A stretch of 64,000 nt of DNA from UBA6109 sp035366835 (lineage in GTDB: Bacteria; Desulfobacterota; Syntrophia; Syntrophales; UBA6109): NCBI GenBank assembly GCA_035366835.1, contig DAOSIS010000020.1:4925-68924 (forward strand), in the 5' to 3' direction. The notes beneath the pieces were generated by a model that saw only the letters and a program-made list of their open reading frames with translations, was not told where the DNA came from and searched no databases. The first letter of the stretch is position 1. Each line of letters starts with the position of its first letter. Below are positions 26,571 through 35,532 of the stretch, piece by piece. The position numbers and the translations under genes were made by a program.

Positions 26571-28202
26571 ATGAAGACGAATCTTCGGGAAGAGACGCTC
26601 GCGGAGTTGTTGGCTGTCTGCAGGAAGATCAGCGAGGAAAATATCGAGGATAAATCCCTGAAGACCCTCGCGGGGTTGGCCGGTGCGGAGTCCGTCGAGC
26701 TGGATTCGGAGATGCAGCGGGAGGTCATCGAGGACATCAGCGACCACCGCCAATTGCTGAGAAAATTGATTCCCATTCTCCTGAAGATATTCCTCGTAAC
26801 CTGCATCTTCTTTTCCAGCTACGAAGTGACAAAGCAGATCGTATTCACCAACATCGCCATCTGGCAGTCCCACATCATCACCATCATCTTTGCCGGCTTT
26901 GTGGCGACGTTCGGGGCTTACTTCCCCTTGAAGCGGATCGAAATCCTCTATCAAAAGAGCATCAATGAGCTTGTGGCCCGCAAGAAGGCCCAGGCGATCC
27001 TGCGGGAAAGCGAAGAACGTTACCGCCAGCTGTTCGAAATGGAATCCGACGCATTGTTCCTTTTTGACGAGCAGACAGATCGGATCCTCGAGACCAATGC
27101 CGCCAGTACGAGACTTTACGGATACCTCCGCGAAGATCTCCTGAAAATGAAGGGCGACGATCTTGTCGAGAAGAAGACCGTCGGATCTTTGAAGGAAAAG
27201 GGGAAATCCGAGCAGCAGGGTGAGTTCGTTTTTCACAGAAGGAATGATGGCAGTGTCTTTCCCGTGGAAATCGCCTCTTCTCAAATGACGTGGTACGGAC
27301 GCAAGGTGAGGCTCTCTTCCGTCAGAGACATCACGGAACGGCTGAACGCCCAGAAGAAGATCGAAAGCCAAAGGACCTTTCTGAAGAAAGTCATCGATGC
27401 CAATCCGAATTTCATCTATGTCAAGGACAAGGAGAACAGGATCGTTCTCGCCAATCGGATCCTTGCGGATATCTTCAGGATTACGCCTGAAGAGATGACG
27501 GGCAAGAGCGTGGGTGAACTGACGCTCCATTCCGATTTCGCCGAGATCATCCATCGCGACGACATTTCGACCCTGAGCTTTGAAAAAGACCGCATCGAGC
27601 GTGAGGAGAGTTTTACCGATGCGGATGGTCAGAGACGCTGGATCTTCACGATCAAGGTCCCGATGAAGGACGAAGAAGGCCGCACCGATCAGATGATCGG
27701 GGTCAGCATCGACATCACCGAACGGAAACACGCGGAAGATGTCCTGAAAAAGAGGGAAACGGAACTGGAAGTCAAGTCAAGGAACCTGGAGGAATTGAAT
27801 GCCGCCCTCAAGGTGCTTCTCAAGCAGCGGGAGGCCGATAAGAAGGAAATAGAGGAGATGTTCCTGTCCAAAGTGAAGGGCCTTGTGATGCCCTACATCG
27901 AAAAGCTGAAGAACAGCGCACTTGCGGCAGAGCAAAGCGCCTATGTGGCGACCATCGAAGAGCATCTTCATGACATCATCTCGCCGTTCCTCACGAGCAT
28001 CAAGTCCAAATACATCAATCTCACTCCCAAGGAAATCCAGGTGGTAAGTTTGATCAAGGACGGCAAATCCACGAAAGAGATAGCGGATTTGCTGAGCATA
28101 TCCATCGGGTCGGTCGATATTCACAGGAATCACATCAGACGGAAACTGGGCATCAATAACAAGAATGTGAATCTGCGTTCCTATCTTCTCTCGATGCCTT
28201 AA
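26571..28202 (+). CDS. Membrane-anchored PAS sensor with LuxR-type DNA-binding domain
   Basis: This encodes a 543-residue one-component regulator. Two membrane helices (about 64-85 and 100-119) are followed by two PAS/PAC domains (about 142-260 and 265-392), a coiled coil (about 395-445, rich in Lys/Glu), and a C-terminal LuxR-type helix-turn-helix (LTPKEIQVVSLIKDGKSTKE, then IADLLSISIGSVDIHRNHIR). No kinase or receiver is present, so sensing appears to act directly on a DNA-binding domain held at the membrane. The target is unknown; the AT-rich gap just downstream is a natural candidate. Confidence 0.9.
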   Translation: MKTNLREETLAELLAVCRKISEENIEDKSLKTLAGLAGAESVELDSEMQREVIEDISDHRQLLRKLIPILLKIFLVTCIFFSSYEVTKQIVFTNIAIWQSHIITIIFAGFVATFGAYFPLKRIEILYQKSINELVARKKAQAILRESEERYRQLFEMESDALFLFDEQTDRILETNAASTRLYGYLREDLLKMKGDDLVEKKTVGSLKEKGKSEQQGEFVFHRRNDGSVFPVEIASSQMTWYGRKVRLSSVRDITERLNAQKKIESQRTFLKKVIDANPNFIYVKDKENRIVLANRILADIFRITPEEMTGKSVGELTLHSDFAEIIHRDDISTLSFEKDRIEREESFTDADGQRRWIFTIKVPMKDEEGRTDQMIGVSIDITERKHAEDVLKKRETELEVKSRNLEELNAALKVLLKQREADKKEIEEMFLSKVKGLVMPYIEKLKNSALAAEQSAYVATIEEHLHDIISPFLTSIKSKYINLTPKEIQVVSLIKDGKSTKEIADLLSISIGSVDIHRNHIRRKLGINNKNVNLRSYLLSMP

Positions 28203-28490
28203 ACGCGTCGTTCCCCAAGCGTAAAAACAGAACATATCAATTTGCTATGGGTTTGCTATATACTCATATCAATTCCGGACATTTTTCTTGACCCCGTTAA
28301 TTTCTCAACATATTGAAACTAAATGATAAATGTTAAATGCATTGAATGCAGTTTTATTTCATGGTCAACGAATCATTCACGCTATATATTTAATATAGGT
28401 TGTCTATATAATATTTTGACATTGCAATCGTTTCCGTGCAAGCGTATCCTCACGCCATACATACTGTAGATTACGTAAATTCATTAACTT
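28203..28490. other. AT-rich non-coding gap
   Basis: 288 bases of far lower GC than anything around, with runs such as CTATATATTTAATATAG and TCTATATAATATTTTGACA. I see no ORF, tRNA or clear terminator. It separates the PAS-LuxR gene from the DUF47-like gene and probably carries regulatory sites for the latter. Confidence 0.6.
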
Positions 28491-29267
28491 ATGAAGAATT
28501 TGACAGGAGCCATGCTTGTGAACCGGAGAGGATTCATCAATGTGCCTGATCTGACGTGGTTCAGGACAACCTTGAAAGGCATCGACGAAACGGTCAGGAA
28601 GAGAGATGCACGGATGCCTGATTTCCAGTGGTCAAAGAAGCTGGAAATGGAGAAGCGAATGCGAGACCTCCTGCACCATCTCAGCGAGATCGCCCTGGTT
28701 TTGAAGCGATACGTCCACGTATCGTCGCGGGACGGCAAGAATTCGGCCGGGAGCACACCTGCCCTCTTTGCGGAAGCGGAGCGCTGCTGTCAGGATATGC
28801 GGGATTTCGTGGCGGTCGAAGCGAGAGGGAAGGTCTGTGACCGAAACGGAGGCAGGGTGTTTCTGGAGACGATGGACGACATCGCCCTGTTGATTGGCCG
28901 CTACAAAGAGCTGGCCGTCCAGCTGGAGATGAGTCACCCGGATATTCCTGGGCAATTTCAGGATGATTTCAGAATCCTCTTTCATGACGCCATTGAAGCC
29001 GTTGAGGCCTACATCCGTTCTTATCGCGTATTCTTCGGAAATCTGGAAGAGATTCACGACCATATCCACAAAGTGTTCTTCTGGTCGACGGAAGCCGGGA
29101 AATCCGCGGACAGGATCCAGCGGGCACTTTTCAGAGAAGACGAAAACGGGGATCTGGGCCGCAAGATGCACTTGAGCCTGTTGGCGAAGCAGCTCTGCGG
29201 AATCGCAAACGGCGCAAATGACGCGGCAGATCATCTGAAGACCCACATCGTTCAAGACAGGCATTGA
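28491..29267 (+). CDS. DUF47/PhoU-like helical protein
   Basis: This encodes a 258-residue, almost entirely helical protein without membrane segments. The C-terminal half (about 150-255: FHDAIEAVEAYIRSYRVFF, STEAGKSADRIQRALF, GIANGANDAADHL) follows the pattern of PhoU-related DUF47 proteins, which accompany phosphate transporters. No phosphate transporter is nearby. The next gene, 72 bases on, encodes a very large membrane protein of unknown function, so this may be its accessory subunit. The family match is made by eye and is moderate. Confidence 0.7.
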   Translation: MKNLTGAMLVNRRGFINVPDLTWFRTTLKGIDETVRKRDARMPDFQWSKKLEMEKRMRDLLHHLSEIALVLKRYVHVSSRDGKNSAGSTPALFAEAERCCQDMRDFVAVEARGKVCDRNGGRVFLETMDDIALLIGRYKELAVQLEMSHPDIPGQFQDDFRILFHDAIEAVEAYIRSYRVFFGNLEEIHDHIHKVFFWSTEAGKSADRIQRALFREDENGDLGRKMHLSLLAKQLCGIANGANDAADHLKTHIVQDRH

Positions 29268-29339
29268 CGGGCATCGCCGTTGCGCTTCTGCCGCCGCGGC
29301 TCCGTCCCGCTGCCCTTGACAATCTCCTCAAATTCACCG

Positions 29340-32300
29340 ATGTTCGAAAATCGTCAACGCCGTTCAGCACGGCGGAGGGATTGTTTTCTGTTTTCGATAA
29401 GGAGATTGAATACTTTGAATCTGCTGCATAAGTTTCGATTTGACAGAAGGGATTATGACCTTCTTGCGATGCTTCAGGAGGTCTTGGGCCGGAAAGACGA
29501 GCGCAAGAGTCTCAAGAACCTACTGAATCCGTACCTGAATGCCCACGGCATCAAGGAAATGGCGGCTTCTCAGAGTTTCCGCATCGCCTACGCCATGGCG
29601 AATCTGCTGCAATCGCTGGAAATCGGCAAGGCGCATGACCGTCTGGGCGCCCTCCGCTCGCTTCGCCATGAAGTCATGAACATCACGCACAGCCCTCTTC
29701 GCCACAACACGGCGAGGATTCTTCTCCAGATCATGAAGGAGCTGATCCGGGAACAGGACGACCACATCAGGCAGCTCGAGCTCGCGCACGATTTCCGCAG
29801 CGCCCTGTCCGGGAAGCCGCGTCTGATCCGCAGGGAATTGCAGCGATACCACCTGCTGGAAATGCCCGAGGAATGGAATCAGATCGCCTTCGACGACCAT
29901 GTCCATGACGCCAATACGAAAGGGCGCAAGACGCCGACACACCTGATCATGGATGCCTGGATCAAGGGGATCCGCAGGCTGACGGTCGTCTACTACCATT
30001 ACGTACCGAAAGAGGCCGCCTCGGAACTCCTGGAGGCGGGGGAAATCATGGGGATCACCATCCGCATCGGTGTCTCCATTCCTTCACGGTTTCGCGGCTC
30101 GAGGATCCGCTTCATCTGGGTGCCGCGGGGGTTTTTCGATGCGCGCGATTTCCTCTCTTTCCTGTCCGATCCGCACGTCGAAGCGTTCATGAACGAGGGG
30201 CGGCAGATCTCCGAGGCGCAGAAGAAATGCATCCTTGATCTGCTTGCGGAATTCAACCGTACGCACCGCGCCGCCGTCAACGAGGCCTTCGGCATCGAGC
30301 TTCCGGCGCTGTCTGAGGACGATTTCCTGTCCTTTGTCGCAAGCGGTCAGGCTTCCATTCTCCACCTTGCCGAATTCATTCATGCCCGTGTATTTCCGCT
30401 GGTGAAGAGCCGCCTGTCGGAGCTTCGTCTGCGTTTCGCGGAGGCGAAGGAAGACGAGAAGGACGGCATCCGGGGGCTCGTTCTGAGGATGCAGGCCTTC
30501 GATTCCGAGGCCGTCGTGGAGGAATATCTGCGGCCCGTCCGCAATCCTTCTCTTCCGGATCCGAACTGGCCCTGGAAGGAATCGGATCTCCCGCCGCTGC
30601 TGAGGCTTTCACCCGCCGACCTCATCGAACGGCTTGACCGGCTTCACACCGGTTACAGGGTCTGTCTGAACCTGAGCGGCCTGAGCGTCAACGATGTCCT
30701 GGAACTCCTCTACGATTGCCGCGGCAGGATCACGCACCTCGAGATCTTCAACCTGAAGGATCACGTTGCCGGAAGGGCTCCGGACTACAGCGGGATCGGC
30801 AAGCTGCAGGAGGCGCTCAACGAGGGGAACGTGATCACGCTCAAGAAACTCATCCTGGGCCTCCTGAAAAGTCTGGAGCTTTCAACCTGCCCGGACCGCG
30901 ACGAGAGAATCGCGAAGATGGCGGAGATCCTCCGCAACATTGCGACGCTTCAGTCGTATTACAGCAAGGTCCCCCTCAAGGCGAATGTCGGCAGCGATTC
31001 CGCGAGCCGCTCCCCGCACCTGTACGGCATGGGACTGATCGTCCGCGATACGCTGAAGCGGAAGAATCAGGAAACAATCGCCGCTTCCCTGGGGCCGTCC
31101 ATCCTCCTGTTGCCCGTTCACATGACGGTCTGCTACCGGACGACCTGCATTCCCGATGAGGCTGCGGGCTGGATCGGGAAGGCGCTCGGTTTTCTGTCGA
31201 AATTCCTGCCCGGGTTGCAGCATCTCGGTGAAAGGCATCTTCACGATTGGGAAGTTCAGGACAATGCGACGAAGATTTCCGAACAGGGCAACCTGATTCC
31301 GCTTGGCGGCGTGCAGGAGCACGTGGACCAGGGACTCCGCCTGGAAGAGAAGGAAAACCGTTCAAAGGAGGAGTGGATCTGGAGATACATGAACACGGGC
31401 GTCAGGAACGCCGTGAAGGTGATCGTCGGATTCGTCCCGGCGTTTCTGACGTTTGCGCTGACAAAGGACTGGTGGCTTCTTGCCTACGGCGGGGCGTTCA
31501 TCTGGTTCGGCATCACCGGGCTGCGCAATATCCTGCAGTCGGTTCTGGGCGGCGGCGGTTTTCTGCGGTCGCCGCTGCTGCGGTGGAACGATTACGTGAG
31601 CTGGGGCAGGCTGACCGATTCCCTTCTCTTCACGGGTTTTTCGGTTCCCCTGCTCGATTATATCGTCAAGACGGTTCTCCTTGAAAGGGGGCTGGGGATC
31701 ACGACGGCGACGAGCCCCACGGCATTGTACACGGTGATGGCCCTGGCCAACGGTCTGTACCTTTCCGGTCACAATGCCTTCCGCGGGCTGCCGAAGGGGG
31801 CGATTTTCGGAAACTTCTTCCGCAGCGTCCTCTCGATCCCGCTCGCCGTCGTCTTTAACGGAGCAGTCGCTCTTGTCTTGCAGGGCGCACAGGTTCCCGC
31901 CGTGAACGACGTCCTCCAGAAGTGGGCAGCCATCATCTCGAAGGCGGCTTCCGACTGCGTCGCCGGCATGATCGAGGGATTCGCCGACCGCTATGAAAAC
32001 ATCCGCATGAGGACGATGGATTATGCGGTCAAGATCCGGGAACTCTTCGGCATCTACGCCCGCCTGGAAGTGCTTTTCCCGCAGACGGACGTCCTGGACC
32101 TGCTGGGGTCGCCGGGGCGGTTTCTCCAGGCGGTCAAAGCGGAAGCCCAGGACGTGGTCTGGATCAGCATCATCAACGCCCTCGATCTTCTGTATTTCTG
32201 GATGTACCAACCCCGGGCGCGCAGCGTGCTGAAATCCAGCGTCAGGAAAATGTCGGAGGAGGAGCGAAAGATCTTCTTCCGCTCGCAGCTGATCCTTCAG

Positions 32301-32432
32301 CGGGACCGCGAAATCAGCCAGTTGTTTCTGGACGGCATCATCGGAAAGAATTTCTCCCGCGGGCTGTCCTTCTATCTGGATCACCACAAGGCATATCTCG
32401 AGAACCTGAAGAAGCTGTGCACCGTCGCGTGA
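29340..32432 (+). CDS. Large membrane protein of unknown function, PHP-like N-terminal segment
   Basis: The frame encodes about 1030 residues. Start choice is unsure: ATG 29340 has no ribosome-binding site, TTG 29415 has AAGGAG ten bases upstream, and TTG 29280 is furthest out. The N-terminal third is soluble. The piece FDDHVHDANTKGRKTPTHLI then VVYYHYV and GITIRIGVSIPSRF resembles a PHP phosphoesterase core (His-x-His, later His), perhaps degenerate. Near residues 670-830 are several hydrophobic helices (VIVGFVPAFLTFALTKDWW; SVLSIPLAVVFNGAVALVL), and the tail is soluble again. I do not recognise the full-length family. Confidence 0.75.
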   Translation: MFENRQRRSARRRDCFLFSIRRLNTLNLLHKFRFDRRDYDLLAMLQEVLGRKDERKSLKNLLNPYLNAHGIKEMAASQSFRIAYAMANLLQSLEIGKAHDRLGALRSLRHEVMNITHSPLRHNTARILLQIMKELIREQDDHIRQLELAHDFRSALSGKPRLIRRELQRYHLLEMPEEWNQIAFDDHVHDANTKGRKTPTHLIMDAWIKGIRRLTVVYYHYVPKEAASELLEAGEIMGITIRIGVSIPSRFRGSRIRFIWVPRGFFDARDFLSFLSDPHVEAFMNEGRQISEAQKKCILDLLAEFNRTHRAAVNEAFGIELPALSEDDFLSFVASGQASILHLAEFIHARVFPLVKSRLSELRLRFAEAKEDEKDGIRGLVLRMQAFDSEAVVEEYLRPVRNPSLPDPNWPWKESDLPPLLRLSPADLIERLDRLHTGYRVCLNLSGLSVNDVLELLYDCRGRITHLEIFNLKDHVAGRAPDYSGIGKLQEALNEGNVITLKKLILGLLKSLELSTCPDRDERIAKMAEILRNIATLQSYYSKVPLKANVGSDSASRSPHLYGMGLIVRDTLKRKNQETIAASLGPSILLLPVHMTVCYRTTCIPDEAAGWIGKALGFLSKFLPGLQHLGERHLHDWEVQDNATKISEQGNLIPLGGVQEHVDQGLRLEEKENRSKEEWIWRYMNTGVRNAVKVIVGFVPAFLTFALTKDWWLLAYGGAFIWFGITGLRNILQSVLGGGGFLRSPLLRWNDYVSWGRLTDSLLFTGFSVPLLDYIVKTVLLERGLGITTATSPTALYTVMALANGLYLSGHNAFRGLPKGAIFGNFFRSVLSIPLAVVFNGAVALVLQGAQVPAVNDVLQKWAAIISKAASDCVAGMIEGFADRYENIRMRTMDYAVKIRELFGIYARLEVLFPQTDVLDLLGSPGRFLQAVKAEAQDVVWISIINALDLLYFWMYQPRARSVLKSSVRKMSEEERKIFFRSQLILQRDREISQLFLDGIIGKNFSRGLSFYLDHHKAYLENLKKLCTVA

Positions 32433-32453
32433 CGGGACGGCGCGTCACGTTTC
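32428..32453 (+). terminator. Weak terminator-like hairpin between convergent genes
   Basis: A 7-bp stem CGTGACG/CGTCACG with an eight-base loop overlaps the stop codon of the large membrane protein and is followed only by TTTCC. It could help termination but lacks a real T tract. Confidence 0.35.
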
Positions 32454-32544
32454 CTTCAGCGCGCGGAATTCTTCCCCCATCGGTGGAACGGAGGCGGATG
32501 GCCAGACCACGGGCCAGGCGGGCGAAGAGCGTTCGGCAGCGGAG

Positions 32545-33147
32545 TCAAGAGACCTCGACGTCCAGCTGCTGCCGGATCGAGGAATAAACCTGGAGGCGGT
32601 CGTCCCCGGCGATTTTCCGCTCGATCTCGCCAGGCGCGAAGGGAAGCCCGAGGAAGATCCGCGATTCCATCTCCCGCGCTTTTTCCGCGAGCATGAGAAT
32701 GCGGCTGCGCCATGGTTCCTCGGTGCCGTAGTGTTCCAGCAGATAGACGATGCGCTCTTCCAGCGGCACGATGCGGTCGTGGACGACGCGTTTGTCCGCA
32801 TAGTTGACGATTTCCGCCTCGGAGACGGTCTCGGAGGCGAAGTACGCCTCGAGGCGGACGTGCTGGCCGATGACGCCGGCGACATCGGGATAGCCCAGCT
32901 CCGCGAGATAGACCCCTCCCGAACGTGCGTGATCCTCACCCGTCTGAAAGCTTCTGGCCTTGGTGATGTCGTGCAGCAGGGCGGAGGCCTCGACGAGGCC
33001 GAGGTGGAGGGCTCCGTTGACGGCGGCGCGGCTCTTTGCGAGGAGCACGGCGATCCGGCAGACCTGGAAGGAATGGGCGACGATGTGATCGGGCATCGAC
33101 ATGCCGATCATGATGCGATAGCACTCCTCGCGGGAAGGGACGTTCAT
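32545..33147 (-). CDS. HD-domain phosphohydrolase
   Basis: This encodes a 200-residue HD-superfamily metal-dependent phosphohydrolase. His25 (DHIVAHSFQV), His59-Asp60 (LLHDITK) and Asp118 (NYADKRVVHD) are the expected metal ligands. The small HDIG-type proteins act on nucleotides or related phosphoesters; the substrate cannot be read from sequence. Its start overlaps the fba stop by four bases, making it the last gene of a probable six-gene minus-strand operon. Confidence 0.9.
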   Translation of the reverse strand: MNVPSREECYRIMIGMSMPDHIVAHSFQVCRIAVLLAKSRAAVNGALHLGLVEASALLHDITKARSFQTGEDHARSGGVYLAELGYPDVAGVIGQHVRLEAYFASETVSEAEIVNYADKRVVHDRIVPLEERIVYLLEHYGTEEPWRSRILMLAEKAREMESRIFLGLPFAPGEIERKIAGDDRLQVYSSIRQQLDVEVS

Positions 33148-34151
33148 CGTTTTTCCGAGGTCATGATCCCGGGGGCCTTTCCGGCGCTTCCCAGGACGCG
33201 GCGGTTCTTGTCGATATACATGGCCTTGAGGGCCTCCCGCGCCGGACCGAGGTACTTGCGGGGGTCGAACTCCTCCGGCTTCTTCGCGAAGACCTCGCGG
33301 ATGCTGGCCGTCATCTCGAGCCTGCCGTCGGAATCGATGTTGATCTTGCAGACGGCGGACGCGGCTGCCGTCCGCAACTGCTCTTCAGGGATGCCCACGG
33401 AATCCTTCAGCCGGCCGCCGAAGCGGTTGATCCGTTCCACCGTCTCGTGCGGAACGGAGGAGGACCCGTGCAGGACGATGGGGAATCCCGGGAGGCGCCG
33501 TTCGATTTCCCGGAGGATGTCCAGGCGGATCTCGGGTTTCTGGCCGGCCTTGAATTTGTACGCCCCGTGGGATGTGCCGATGGCGATGGCGAGCGAATCG
33601 ACCCCCGTCTTGGCCACGAAATCCTGGACCTCCTCGGGTTTGGTGTACCTGTGCTGCTCGGCCTTGACGTCGTCCTCTACGCCCGCGAGCACGCCCAGTT
33701 CCCCTTCCACGGTGACGTCGTGGCGGTGGGCGAATTCGACGACCTTCCCGGTCAGCGCCACATTGTCCTCGTAGGGATGCCGGGAGCCGTCGATCATGAC
33801 GGAGGAAAAACCGCTCTCGACGCAGGAGACGCACAAGTCATAGGAATCCCCGTGATCCAGATGGAGGACGATGGGGATTTCGCCGATCTTCATTTCGCGG
33901 GCCCTGCATCGCATCATCGCCACGGCGCCCTGGCCGAGGTACTGCAGGAGCGTCCGGTCGGCGTAATCCCTCGCCCCCTTGGAGACCTGAAGGATCACGG
34001 GCGACTGGGTCTCCAGGCAGGCCATGACGATCGCCTGGAGCTGCTCCATGTTGTTGAAATTGTATGCCGGCACGGCGAAGCCGCCCGTGAGGGCGGCAGC
34101 GAACATGGCCCTGCTGTTTACGAAACCGAGGCTGCGGTAGCTGACGGGCAT
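33144..34151 (-). CDS. fba: Fructose-bisphosphate aldolase, class II
   Basis: This encodes a 335-residue zinc aldolase of glycolysis/gluconeogenesis. The zinc and active-site segments are VLHLDHGDSYD, VEGELGVLAG, IGTSHGAYKF and IVLHGSSSVP. GGGAGG lies upstream of the ATG (antisense 34153-34160 region). It follows the phosphomannomutase/phosphoglucomutase gene by 16 bases in the same operon and suits hexose synthesis from C2/C3 units. Confidence 0.95.
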   Translation of the reverse strand: MPVSYRSLGFVNSRAMFAAALTGGFAVPAYNFNNMEQLQAIVMACLETQSPVILQVSKGARDYADRTLLQYLGQGAVAMMRCRAREMKIGEIPIVLHLDHGDSYDLCVSCVESGFSSVMIDGSRHPYEDNVALTGKVVEFAHRHDVTVEGELGVLAGVEDDVKAEQHRYTKPEEVQDFVAKTGVDSLAIAIGTSHGAYKFKAGQKPEIRLDILREIERRLPGFPIVLHGSSSVPHETVERINRFGGRLKDSVGIPEEQLRTAAASAVCKINIDSDGRLEMTASIREVFAKKPEEFDPRKYLGPAREALKAMYIDKNRRVLGSAGKAPGIMTSEKR

Positions 34152-34167
34152 GGGAATGACCTCCCTG

Positions 34168-35532
34168 TTATCTGCAGTCCGCGTGTCTTTTCATGGTCGC
34201 GGCAAGGGCGTCTTCGATCTCCCTGCGGATCGCGGCCAGGCGTTCGGGGCTTCGGGCTTCGAAGCGCAGGACCAGGACCGGCTGCGTATTGGACGGGCGC
34301 AGCAGTCCCCATCCGTCGCCGAAGGGGACTCGGACTCCGTCGATGTCGATGATGGGGTACTTCGGACGGAAGAAGCTTTTCACTTCTTCAACGACTTGAA
34401 ACTTGATGCTGTCGTGGCAGGAGACGCGGATCTCCGGCGTGGTGAAGGTTATGGGAACGTCGGCAAGAATCTCGCTCAGCTTCTGGCCGGAGAGCGAGAG
34501 GATTTCGAGGAGCCGGATGGCGGAGTAGATCGCGTCATCGAATCCGAAATACCGGTCCGCAAAGAACAGGTGGCCGCTCATTTCGCCGGCGAGCAGAGCC
34601 TTTTCCTCCTTCATCTTCCCTTTGATGAGCGAATGGCCCGCCTTCCACATGATGGGGCGCCCGCCGTGGCGGGCGATGTCGTCGTAGAGGTTCTGCGAGC
34701 ACTTCACCTCGCCGATGATCGCCGCGCCGGGGTTTTCCTTGAGGATGAAACGGGAGAAGAGGAGGAGGATTTCGTCCCCCCAGAGGATGTCGCCCTTGTC
34801 CGTGATGACGCCGAGGCGGTCCGCGTCGCCGTCGAAGGCTAGGCCGGCGTCTGTTCCCTTGTCCCGGACGACGGCAATCAGCTCCTCGAGGTTGGCGGGC
34901 ACGGTCGGATCGGGGAAATGATTCGGAAAGCGTCCGTCGGGCTCGCAGTGGATTTCGGCGATCCGGCATCCGAAGCGTCGGAAAATGGGAAGGGAGTACA
35001 GGCCGCCCACGCCGTTGCCGGCGTCGACGGCGATGCTCAGCCCGGGCCGGACGCGCACGTTGTGAAAGAGGTAGTCCTGATAGGCTTGGACGATGTCCTC
35101 CGTGGTGGAGGACCCCGACCCGTCACGGTAAGCGCCCGCCTGCATGATCCGGTAGAGTTCCTGGATATCGTTCCCATGGATCGTATCGGGGCCGACGCAG
35201 ATCTTGAAACCGTTGAACTCGGGGGGGTTGTGGCTGCCGGTTACCATGACGCCGCCGTCGGCACCGAGGTGGCGGATCGAGAAATAGAGCATGGGGGTCG
35301 CGCAGAGGCCGATATCGACAACCTGCATCCCCGCCGAGATGAGCCCCTCCCGGATCGCTGCGGCATAGGATTCCGAACTGAGGCGGCAGTCGCGGCCGAG
35401 CGTCATGGTCTTCGCGGCGCGTGCGGCCGCGAACGTGCCGATGGCCCTGCCGAGAGCGATGACGAATTCGGTCGTCAGGTCCTTGCCGACAATGCCGCGG
35501 ACGTCGTATTCGCGAAATACTTCCGGATTCAT
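34168..35532 (-). CDS. Phosphomannomutase/phosphoglucomutase
   Basis: This encodes a 454-residue alpha-D-phosphohexomutase. It shows the catalytic serine loop VMVTGSHNPPEFNG, metal-binding DGDADRLG, the sugar-binding GEMSGHLFF loop and the C-terminal phosphate-binding RPSNTQPVLVLRFEA. It interconverts 1- and 6-phosphates of glucose and mannose. The frame is open upstream into the neighbour, but MNPEVFREYDVRGIVG is the canonical start and overlaps the preceding gene's stop by four bases. Confidence 0.94.
   Translation of the reverse strand: MNPEVFREYDVRGIVGKDLTTEFVIALGRAIGTFAAARAAKTMTLGRDCRLSSESYAAAIREGLISAGMQVVDIGLCATPMLYFSIRHLGADGGVMVTGSHNPPEFNGFKICVGPDTIHGNDIQELYRIMQAGAYRDGSGSSTTEDIVQAYQDYLFHNVRVRPGLSIAVDAGNGVGGLYSLPIFRRFGCRIAEIHCEPDGRFPNHFPDPTVPANLEELIAVVRDKGTDAGLAFDGDADRLGVITDKGDILWGDEILLLFSRFILKENPGAAIIGEVKCSQNLYDDIARHGGRPIMWKAGHSLIKGKMKEEKALLAGEMSGHLFFADRYFGFDDAIYSAIRLLEILSLSGQKLSEILADVPITFTTPEIRVSCHDSIKFQVVEEVKSFFRPKYPIIDIDGVRVPFGDGWGLLRPSNTQPVLVLRFEARSPERLAAIRREIEDALAATMKRHADCR

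Noticed and set aside
28203..28490. AT-rich gap considered as a CRISPR leader or replication origin
   Set aside because: No repeats with regular spacing, no DnaA-box cluster and no cas or replication genes are present.
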